Positions 1-6,171 of a stretch of 46,349 nucleotides of DNA are shown piece by piece. Both the position numbers and the translations under genes were made by a program. Source of the DNA: CAZYBU01 sp964645775 (GTDB taxonomy: Bacteria > Spirochaetota > UBA4802 > UBA5550); NCBI GenBank assembly GCA_964645775.1, contig CAZYBU010000027.1, positions 1 to 46,349 on the forward strand, written 5' to 3'. Numbering within the stretch: position 1 is the stretch's first letter; each line of letters opens with the position of its first letter. The notes under the pieces are model-generated. The model was not told the DNA's origin, searched no databases, and worked only from the letters and a program-made list of their open reading frames with translations.

Positions 1-210
1 GAAGGCAAGGAAAGAATGCGTAATTATTCCTTACGATGCTTTTGCGGGCAACCAAAAATGAGTTGATATCCCCGCCGCCGAAGGCGGCGAAAACAATAAC
101 GTTTTTTCAAATGAAGGCAAGGAAAGAATGCGTAATTATTCCTTACGATGCTTTTGCGGGCAACCAAAAATGAGTTGATATCCCCGCCGCCGAAGGCGGC
201 GAGGATATCA
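1..210. repeat. 90-bp direct repeat with GC-rich hairpin
   Basis: Positions 1-90 and 113-202 are identical by eye and are separated by 22 bp of AT-rich sequence. Each copy ends in a perfect hairpin, CGCCGCC-GAA-GGCGGCG (73-89 and 185-201). In the second copy the palindrome extends outward: TGATATCC at 176-183 pairs with GGATATCA at 203-210, giving a stem of about 16 bp with one mismatch. The first copy lacks that right arm. No coding potential is visible. It may be a REP-like intergenic repeat or a terminator-derived element. The element may extend past the left edge. Confidence 0.8.
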
Positions 211-242
211 GAGTTTCTTGTGGGAAATAAAGTTTAGGAAAA

Positions 243-297
243 TACTGATTTGTGATCAGTAATTCCCTTTTGTTGTCAATGTATATTCTGATTGACA
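243..297. promoter_or_regulatory. Two palindromes upstream of rmuC
   Basis: TACTGAT (243-249) and ATCAGTA (255-261) form a perfect 7-bp inverted repeat with a 5-nt loop. TGTCAAT (274-280) and ATTGACA (291-297) form a second one flanking a TATATT that could be a -10 element. They lie 53-107 bp before the rmuC start. They could be operators or a weak upstream terminator; the sequence does not decide. Confidence 0.4.
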
Positions 298-349
298 GAA
301 TGCGACATAATGAGTCAGCCTCTCTCTATCCAAGACACAGGGAGCGGCC

Positions 350-1573
350 ATGGACCAGCATGTTTTCCTCGAACTCGTACCTCTCGTATCCGGCATGGCG
401 GCCGGAATCCTGATTACCTGGTTTATCATGTATGTTCTGGGTAGACGGGACAGGGAAGGGGCCGCCCAGATTGAACCTATGAGAAAGCAGCTGGAAGAGA
501 CCCGGCAGGAGAATATACGCCTCAAGGCCCGGATGGAGTCGGACCAGGAGAAACTCCAGTGGATGGAAAAGGCCCGGCATGAACTGGCCGATACCTTCGC
601 GGCCCTCTCCTCGAAAGCCCTGCGGGATAATTCGAGCCAGATCATCAACCAGTCAAGGGAGAGCATTTTTCGTCCCCTGGACCGCGAACTTCAGAAGCTT
701 GAGAAACAGGTACAGGCCCTCGAGAGCAAGAGGGAGGGGGCCTACAGGAGCATCGAAACCCACGTGGTGAACCTCCAGAAGGCCTTCGGCGAGATGCAGA
801 GTACCACCCATTCTCTCGCCTCGGCCCTGAAGTCGTCATCCGTTCGGGGTACCTGGGGAGAGGTTCAGCTTCGCCGTATCGCTGAGCTGGCCGGCATGGT
901 CGATCATGTCGATTTCGAGGAGCAGAAGAGCGCTGACCGGGGGTCATCACGGCCTGATATGATCGTCTATCTTCCCGGCGGGGGAATAATACCGGTAGAC
1001 GCAAAGGCTCCAATGTCCGCCTACCTGGAAGCCTTTGAGAGCCGTGACGAACAGGTGCGCCGCAACGGATTGACCGCTCACGCCAATTCCATCCGGAAGC
1101 ATATGCGTGACCTCTCGGGCAGGGCCTACTGGGACCAGTTCGAAAACGCTCCTGAATTCGTGGCCATGATGATCCCCTACGAGTCGGGACTTTCGGCCGC
1201 CTTTACCGTGGACCCGAAGCTCTATGATGAGGCCCTCTCAAGCCGGGTGATCATCGTTTCGCCGGCAACCCTTCTTGCCCTTTTGAAGGCGGTATCAGCA
1301 GGATGGCTCCAGCTTCGCCTGGAGGAGAACGCCCGATCGATAGCGGAACTGGGCAAGGAACTTCTGGACAGGTTCAATACCTTTAACGATCACTTCGGTA
1401 AAATCGGTAAAAGCCTGGACGGGGCCGTAGAAAGCTATAACTCCGCGACCGGTTCCATGCAGAGCAGGGTTATTCCCACCCTTCGTCGCATGAAAGAGTT
1501 GGGCACCGGCGGTGAAGAACCGGTTGAGAATCAGCCCCTGGACAGCCGGGCCCGCGAATTATCTTCTTCCTGA
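350..1573 (+). CDS. rmuC: RmuC-family DNA recombination protein
   Basis: This 407-residue protein has the RmuC layout. One membrane helix lies at about residues 10-32, followed by a long charged coiled coil (about 40-135) and then the conserved C-terminal domain. That domain carries the family's RGTWGEVQL stretch and the IIPVDAKAPMSAYLEA stretch, whose D-x-K resembles a restriction-endonuclease-like core. RmuC limits inversions at short repeats and is thought to be a membrane-anchored nuclease-like protein, although its activity is poorly defined. The ATG at 350 sits 6 nt after GGGAGC, a usable ribosome binding site. The stop overlaps a small minus-strand ORF by 15 nt. It appears to be transcribed alone. 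Confidence 0.92.
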   Translation: MDQHVFLELVPLVSGMAAGILITWFIMYVLGRRDREGAAQIEPMRKQLEETRQENIRLKARMESDQEKLQWMEKARHELADTFAALSSKALRDNSSQIINQSRESIFRPLDRELQKLEKQVQALESKREGAYRSIETHVVNLQKAFGEMQSTTHSLASALKSSSVRGTWGEVQLRRIAELAGMVDHVDFEEQKSADRGSSRPDMIVYLPGGGIIPVDAKAPMSAYLEAFESRDEQVRRNGLTAHANSIRKHMRDLSGRAYWDQFENAPEFVAMMIPYESGLSAAFTVDPKLYDEALSSRVIIVSPATLLALLKAVSAGWLQLRLEENARSIAELGKELLDRFNTFNDHFGKIGKSLDGAVESYNSATGSMQSRVIPTLRRMKELGTGGEEPVENQPLDSRARELSSS

Positions 1574-1735
1574 TCGGACCCTGCGATATAACAGGGTCAG
1601 GATCGAAAGGAGAAAGAGGGCGACCAGGAGACCGGTAATATCCAGGGTCGAAAATCCTTCCTGTCGGCGGCATTGTGGTCCGCAATCGAGCTGAAGTTTA
1701 ATCTGGTCCGGGATCTGTCGCTTGTTACTATTCAT
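1559..1735 (-). CDS. Small single-pass membrane protein (58 aa)
   Basis: This is an open frame of 58 codons. It begins at ATG 1735-1733 with AAGGA about 10 nt upstream and stops at TAA 1561-1559. The product has a polar N-terminal half containing C-x3-C (residues 18 and 22), then a hydrophobic stretch TGLLVALFLLSILTLLY (about 34-50), then an Arg-rich tail RRVRSGRR. That is the profile of a small membrane protein with a cytoplasmic basic end. It overlaps the 3' end of rmuC convergently by 15 nt and points away from adk, so the 1736-1831 gap could hold divergent promoters. I do not recognise a family. It may be chance, although the binding site, the helix and the positive tail together argue for a gene. 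Confidence 0.45.
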   Translation of the reverse strand: MNSNKRQIPDQIKLQLDCGPQCRRQEGFSTLDITGLLVALFLLSILTLLYRRVRSGRR

Positions 1736-1775
1736 GGCGTAAAATTCCTTTACATAGAACGGGTCCCATGTATCC

Positions 1776-1805
1776 TTGCTGAACCGGTAATACGGTACCT
1801 ATTAT
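1776..1805 (+). promoter_or_regulatory. Candidate adk promoter
   Basis: TTGCTG (1776-1781) is followed after 18 nt by TATTAT (1800-1805). This resembles a sigma-70-type promoter and would start transcription about 20 nt before the adk ATG. TATACT at 1803-1808 is an alternative -10 with a poorer spacer. Confidence 0.4.
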
Positions 1806-1831
1806 ACTATTATGCATGGGAGAGGTGCAAC

Positions 1832-2518
1832 ATGAATATTCTTATCTTCGGTCCCAATGGAAGCGGAAAGGGGACACAGGGAGCAATCGTACAAAAGAAG
1901 TACAGTATTCCTCATATTGAATCTGGCAGCATTTTTCGTGAAAATATCAAGGGTGGAACGGACCTCGGCAAGCAGGCCAAAGAGTACATCGACAGGGGAG
2001 ACCTGGTGCCCGATTCCATAACTATCCCCATGATCCTTGACAGACTTCAGCAGGACGACTGCAAAGATGGCTGGCTTTTGGACGGTTTCCCAAGGAACCC
2101 GGAACAGGCCCGGGCCCTTTTCGAAGCCCTGAATGAAAAGAATATCTCCCTCGACTATGTAATCGAGATCATTCTGGACAGGGACCTGGCCAAAAAGCGG
2201 ATCATGGGTCGTCGCATCTGCGCTAATGATCCGAATCATCCCAATAATATTTACATCGATGCCATCCGTCCCGCTGAAAAGGATGGAAAGATGGTATGTC
2301 GCGTCTGTGACGGCGATCTCTCCACGCGCTCCGATGACCAGGACGAAGAGGCTATCAACAAGCGTCATAACATCTATTACGACGAGGCGGAAGGAACCCT
2401 GGCGGCTGTCTATTTCTTCAAGAACATGACCGGTGACAACGCGCCTCAGGTTATTGAAGTGGATGGTAAACCGGGCGTTAAAGAAGTAAGTGAAGACCTC
2501 ATGGGCAGACTTGACTGA
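1832..2518 (+). CDS. adk: Adenylate kinase
   Basis: This 228-residue protein catalyses ATP + AMP = 2 ADP in the cytoplasm. The start is set at ATG 1832 because the P-loop GPNGSGKGTQ then lies at residues 7-16, as in the family, and GGGAGAGG precedes it. The frame stays open farther upstream, but that part has no family character. The NMP-binding motif DGFPRNPEQA is present. The LID is of the long type. Its usual zinc ligands appear as a Cys and a His (C-ANDPN-H) plus C-RV-C, so metal binding is plausible, with His replacing one Cys. pyrE follows 8 nt after the stop, which suggests a two-gene nucleotide-metabolism operon. Confidence 0.95.
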   Translation: MNILIFGPNGSGKGTQGAIVQKKYSIPHIESGSIFRENIKGGTDLGKQAKEYIDRGDLVPDSITIPMILDRLQQDDCKDGWLLDGFPRNPEQARALFEALNEKNISLDYVIEIILDRDLAKKRIMGRRICANDPNHPNNIYIDAIRPAEKDGKMVCRVCDGDLSTRSDDQDEEAINKRHNIYYDEAEGTLAAVYFFKNMTGDNAPQVIEVDGKPGVKEVSEDLMGRLD

Positions 2519-2526
2519 TCCTGCTT

Positions 2527-3108
2527 ATGAATACTCGACAGAAAGTCTTTACCATACTCTACACACAGTCCTTTATATACAGGGACGATCCTCCCTTTAC
2601 CCTTGTCTCCGGGGCGACCAGCCCCTATTACTTCGACTGCAAGGCCACGACTCTGGATCCCGGGGGAGTTGCCCTGGTGGGAGAGGCCCTCTACGATCTG
2701 CTGGAAGAGACCATCGTGGATCAATCGGTCCAGGCCCTGGGCGGTCTGACCCTGGGAGCGGACCCCATATCCGTATCCACGGCCATTGCCGCCTGGCACA
2801 GGGGGAAGGAGCTCTCTCCCCTGGTGGTCCGCAAAGAGGCCAAGAAACACGGAACCGCCCGGTGGATAGAGGGAAGGCTGGATGGCGTGAAAAAGGTCAT
2901 CGCCGTGGATGATGTCATCACCACGGGAGGTTCCACCGTGACAGCCATTGAACGTCTTCGGGAAGGGGGCCTTGAGGTGGTGGCCGCGGCTGTATTGGTT
3001 GACCGCCAGGAGGGAGGACGTGAGTCTATTGAAAAGACAGGGGTACCGGTCCTCTCCCTGTTTAAGAGAGAGGAGTTTGACGCCAGAAGAATGGCCGAGG
3101 GAGAATAG
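2527..3108 (+). CDS. pyrE: Orotate phosphoribosyltransferase
   Basis: This 193-residue enzyme joins orotate and PRPP to give orotidine monophosphate, the fifth step of UMP synthesis. The PRPP-binding motif VIAVDDVITTGGST is intact near residues 125-138. The catalytic flexible-loop region with the motif VVRKEAKKHG precedes it, and the N-terminal SGATSPYYFDCK stretch is typical of PyrE. The length matches short bacterial PyrE proteins. It lies 8 nt after adk with no terminator between them, so the two are probably co-transcribed. The ribosome binding site is weak, consistent with coupling to adk. The neighbouring DUF4332 gene runs convergently. Confidence 0.95.
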   Translation: MNTRQKVFTILYTQSFIYRDDPPFTLVSGATSPYYFDCKATTLDPGGVALVGEALYDLLEETIVDQSVQALGGLTLGADPISVSTAIAAWHRGKELSPLVVRKEAKKHGTARWIEGRLDGVKKVIAVDDVITTGGSTVTAIERLREGGLEVVAAAVLVDRQEGGRESIEKTGVPVLSLFKREEFDARRMAEGE

Positions 3109-3129
3109 AAAGCTCTCCCTTAATAAATA

Positions 3130-3531
3130 TTAATACTCTACAATATTGGGCAGTCTCTTCGCCTGGTCTATCCAGTCCTTCAGCTGAAGGGGGGAGGGCA
3201 CCTGGCGTACCAGATTCTGTTCCCGGTTTGTTCCCAGCAGGACCTCGTGAAGTTTTTCCGGTTTTTTCCCGGAGAGTTCCCTTACCGTATCCAACCCGGC
3301 CTCCTCAAGGAGGTCCGCGAATTCAGGTCCGATACCCCTGATTCGGCAGAGATCTGCGTGATTGATCCACTTAAGGAGAAAGGTGCCAGGTATTCCAGTA
3401 AGTCGGCTGATCTCTGCCCTTCCTGCGGGTGTGGCCCCTTTCTTCAAGAGTGCGCCAGGAGAACGGATTCCCGCTTTCCTAAGGTTTGCGGCGAAGGGTC
3501 CGTCAATACCATCGATGGACTCCAGTTTCAT
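3130..3531 (-). CDS. DUF4332 helix-hairpin-helix protein
   Basis: The product has 133 residues. The start at ATG 3531 is chosen because AGGAG lies 6-7 nt upstream, whereas an upstream in-frame ATG (3585) has no such site. The sequence carries two helix-hairpin-helix-like units: IDGIDGPFAANLRKAGI near the N-terminus and LCRIRGIGPEFADLLEEAG in the middle. It ends in the family's typical LKDWIDQAKRLP region. DUF4332 proteins are small, soluble and of unknown function; the motif pairs suggest nucleic-acid or protein binding. It converges on pyrE and the two stops are about 22 nt apart, with no clear shared terminator. Confidence 0.8.
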   Translation of the reverse strand: MKLESIDGIDGPFAANLRKAGIRSPGALLKKGATPAGRAEISRLTGIPGTFLLKWINHADLCRIRGIGPEFADLLEEAGLDTVRELSGKKPEKLHEVLLGTNREQNLVRQVPSPLQLKDWIDQAKRLPNIVEY

Positions 3532-3915
3532 GCATGTCTCCTGGAGAGAATTCGCGCTGAATGGGCGGCCCTTTTTCAGCGCCAAGAACTCATTATAGGT
3601 GAAGGGGCAACTTTGTGCAAGAATTAATCATCATGGGTGCGACTCCGCTGGCCAGGTTTTTCCGGTCATGATCCATGCTGTGAGTATTGCCTCTTTTGGA
3701 GAGGCCTCCCATCCTGCCTGTAAGGGGAGGCGCCGTGATTCCATGAAAGAGATTTGCCATCCTGCGCAAAGACGTGAATCTGCTGGCTACAGAATGCCTT
3801 ATCTCCCAACGAGATGCTTTTTAACCGAAATTCATATTTCCGATAAAACACTTGATGAAAACAGCCGTTCTCCGCATCTGTATCCTCTGAACTGTGATAT
3901 CGTGAGCGGCAGGAT
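3532..3915. other. Intergenic stretch without a supported gene
   Basis: These 384 nt have frames open by chance but no convincing start, family resemblance or codon pattern. The only structure I see is GCCTCCC (3704-3710) pairing with GGGAGGC (3725-3731) across a 14-nt loop. The promoters of the divergent DUF4332 and cheD-like genes must lie here, but I cannot place them. Confidence 0.5.
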
Positions 3916-4476
3916 ATGTACGAAGGACCAGGTATACATTCTTTCAAAGGGATCGTGACTCCCGTGAGCATGGGTGAGATTCATCTCTCCGGAAGCGCTA
4001 TTCTGGAGTCGAACATCAGTAGCTGCGTGAGTGTGTCTCTTTATCACAGAAACTCCCGGCTGGGAGGCATGACGCACATTTCCAAGGCCCTGGAATCGAC
4101 CTCACGGAGGATGGTTCCTCCGGAGCATGATTACAGGTACGCGGGAAACGCCATCCGGGGACTTGTAAAGCTTTTCCGAGACAGGCTTCCTCTCCTTGAT
4201 ACCCGGGAACTTGTCCTCTATATCGCGGGCGGATACGAGAATGACCCTCCGGTCACAGAGACGATCCGGGAACTGGGACTCAGGGTAACAACCTGCGGAA
4301 CCGTGAGGACACTCGAAGACTCAAAGTATCATTTTAAACTCAGGGGGTGGGATATTAACGGCAGCTGCTACCGTAAGGTCTCACTTAATCCCCTGCAGGG
4401 ATTATTGCTCATTGAACAATACAAACCCTTCCTCGAACGGAGAGAACCTTCTGTTTTCAATAGAATCCAGCTTTAA
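3916..4476 (+). CDS. cheD: CheD-like chemoreceptor deamidase
   Basis: The product has up to 186 residues. CheD deamidates glutamines in chemoreceptors and interacts with CheC. The family's active-site block is visible: SSCVSVSLYH with Cys37, then RLGGMTHI with His54. The 17-residue spacing equals that between the catalytic Cys27 and His44 of Thermotoga CheD. The conserved Thr six residues before the Cys is Glu here. The C-terminal half retains the IAGGYEN segment corresponding to the family's FGG region. The start is uncertain: ATG 3916 has GGCAGG very close, and an ATG 57 nt downstream would also spare the active site. No other chemotaxis gene lies in the window, so it is an orphan. Confidence 0.68.
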   Translation: MYEGPGIHSFKGIVTPVSMGEIHLSGSAILESNISSCVSVSLYHRNSRLGGMTHISKALESTSRRMVPPEHDYRYAGNAIRGLVKLFRDRLPLLDTRELVLYIAGGYENDPPVTETIRELGLRVTTCGTVRTLEDSKYHFKLRGWDINGSCYRKVSLNPLQGLLLIEQYKPFLERREPSVFNRIQL

Positions 4477-4506
4477 ATCGGTTTTTTGACTGCTGAATCT
4501 CAGGAT

Positions 4507-4540
4507 AATAAAAAAGAGGGCGCCCCTCAGGGACACCCTC
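4507..4540 (-). terminator. Intrinsic terminator of the outer-membrane protein gene
   Basis: Read on the minus strand, an 11-bp stem (4540-4530 with 4526-4516, two G-U pairs, UGA loop) is followed by six U residues (4515-4510). It lies 25 nt after the stop of the barrel protein gene. Because it is nearly symmetric it may also slow transcription arriving from the cheD-like gene. Confidence 0.85.
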
Positions 4541-4564
4541 CTTAAATGCGTCTAATTGCGTTAA

Positions 4565-5338
4565 TCAGAAGTTGAAACCGAAGGCAAGACCGGTGGCGAT
4601 ACCGATATTATTATCCAGCATGTCGGTACTCCAGACGTCCAGGTTCAGTTTCATACGCTTGGTTCTCAGGAAGGCGGCCCTGAGGCCCAGGTTAAAGATG
4701 CCCCTTCCGGTTTCGGCTCCCGCACCTTCAATGGAATAGGTGTAGTTGCCGAATTCGACCATGAAGTGCAGGTAATGCTTGAATATCTTGGGGAAGAAGT
4801 CCAGGTCAAAGAGCATACCGAAGTCTATGCCGTGGTAGTTCTTGACCGGTTCCACGAAGGTGTATCCCACGGAAAGGGATGTCTCGGAAGGCATCTTGAA
4901 GAAGGGTGCCCGGTAGGTGGCCACGAGGTAAAACTGACCTCCGCTGTAAGGTTCATTCCCGTCCGCGTCAAAATCGAGCCACTGGAAATTGCCTCCTATG
5001 GCCAGGGCCGAGCTCTTTGATCCGTAGAAGCGCCATTTAAAGAACATGAGAAGATCGCTGCCATTATCATCAGGCTGAATATCCATGGCAGCCCCGAGTT
5101 CGATCTGTCCGATGATCTGGAACGAGACCTTGGGAATATAACTGTCGAGCATGATCATGTGGAAAGCGGAATCCACGGCGAATTTATTCCCTTCCCAGCC
5201 GGTATTGGCGTTCGGCAGGGAGAATCCACCCGTTGTGCCACCGGCGTTGGGGCTTTTGAAGGGCTCAGCGTAGAGAGCTGAACTCATGAGAATAAGGGCG
5301 ACCAGGGCGGGGAAAAGTATCTTGAGTTTGCGTCCCAT
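4565..5338 (-). CDS. Outer-membrane beta-barrel protein
   Basis: The product has 257 residues. It starts with a clear signal peptide (basic MGRKLK, hydrophobic core, cleavage after ALYA, about residue 24). The rest is made of alternating hydrophobic and polar stretches with many aromatic residues, and it ends in ...LAFGFNF. A C-terminal Phe after alternating residues is the usual BAM-recognition signature of outer-membrane barrels. The ribosome binding site GAGGAGG lies 5-6 nt before the ATG, suggesting strong expression. I do not recognise a specific transporter or porin family, so the function (pore, structural or adhesin) is open. It has its own terminator and appears monocistronic. Confidence 0.75.
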   Translation of the reverse strand: MGRKLKILFPALVALILMSSALYAEPFKSPNAGGTTGGFSLPNANTGWEGNKFAVDSAFHMIMLDSYIPKVSFQIIGQIELGAAMDIQPDDNGSDLLMFFKWRFYGSKSSALAIGGNFQWLDFDADGNEPYSGGQFYLVATYRAPFFKMPSETSLSVGYTFVEPVKNYHGIDFGMLFDLDFFPKIFKHYLHFMVEFGNYTYSIEGAGAETGRGIFNLGLRAAFLRTKRMKLNLDVWSTDMLDNNIGIATGLAFGFNF

Positions 5339-5463
5339 TCTGTCCTCCTCGATTTGTGTTTGCGTTTTGAATTACTCTATTTTTGATACAAATGTAGGTC
5401 TATAGATGGTTTTTTCAAGAATTTCTGCAAAATGTTTAAAAAAAAAAGCTATATCAGGCTCTT

Positions 5464-6021
5464 CTATTTATCTACAGTGAGCTCTATTGTTTCCGGTTGT
5501 TCCTGGATGAAGTGTATTTCGCAATCGGACTTGACTGTTATAATTGTCGTGAAGGAGCCCTCATGAAAGGGGGTAAAACGGATTCGATACAGGTGGGATG
5601 GATGCAGTCTTTGAAGGGGGGTCTCTTCCTTTGTGCAAATATCCACTGTACGACTGGTGTCCCACTGGACATCGTAGTTCTGTGCCATGATTGTCGATTC
5701 GACCTTCTCTGCGCCGGGCAGTGATTGGATTCTGATTAACCGCTCTACCATAAAATAGGTCCGTATTACCTTGTGGCGGTCAGTGAAGTCATCCACAGGT
5801 ATATGCGTCAGGACGGTAACTTCAATGCAGTCAACTTTTTTGCCGATGCGGAAATAGACCTCGAAGGTCTTCTGGCCATCCATGGTACTCGAAGAGAGGG
5901 TTAACTCCGATCGATGCCGGCTGTATTCGACGCTGTTTTTATATTCTCCCGGTGTTTTACAGGAGATGATAAGGAGCAGGGCAAGTCCCGGGAGAAGGAG
6001 GGTGTAATCATATCGTTTCAC
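5464..6021 (-). CDS. Putative lipoprotein
   Basis: The product has 185 residues. The N-terminus MKRYDYTLLLPGLALLLIISC has a basic start, a hydrophobic core and a relaxed lipobox (I-I-S-C, Cys21), so lipidation is likely. The mature part is rich in beta-strand-like alternation, and no catalytic motif or named family is apparent. It ends 125 nt before the barrel protein start, with a run of ten U residues after only a poor hairpin (about 5442-5455), so read-through into the barrel gene is possible. It is divergent from smc with a 150-nt gap. Confidence 0.65.
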   Translation of the reverse strand: MKRYDYTLLLPGLALLLIISCKTPGEYKNSVEYSRHRSELTLSSSTMDGQKTFEVYFRIGKKVDCIEVTVLTHIPVDDFTDRHKVIRTYFMVERLIRIQSLPGAEKVESTIMAQNYDVQWDTSRTVDICTKEETPLQRLHPSHLYRIRFTPFHEGSFTTIITVKSDCEIHFIQEQPETIELTVDK

Positions 6022-6171
6022 ATTTTAATGATACTGCCGCGCCTCCCTGCGTCAAACCCCTTTTTCCTGGACCGCAAATTTGGCAGATATAAAAAAATCT
6101 TCTTGCCGGGATGGCCCGGGCTCTCTTTTCTGTTTTATTCACTCTCCAACAATCCAGAGAAAGGATACGTG

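Noticed and set aside
1..202. Possible CRISPR array
   Set aside because: There are only two copies of a 90-bp unit with a 22-bp spacer, which is too long and too few for CRISPR. No cas gene is nearby.
1673..1831. N-terminal extension of adenylate kinase
   Set aside because: Family alignment places the P-loop near residue 7 only from ATG 1832, which also has the binding site. The upstream part would cross the likely promoter.
3599..3958. 119-codon ORF before the cheD-like gene
   Set aside because: There is no Shine-Dalgarno, no domain and odd composition. It overlaps the next gene out of frame.
5440..5464. Terminator after the lipoprotein gene
   Set aside because: The U-run is long, but the stem before it is only about 3 bp, so it is not listed as a terminator.
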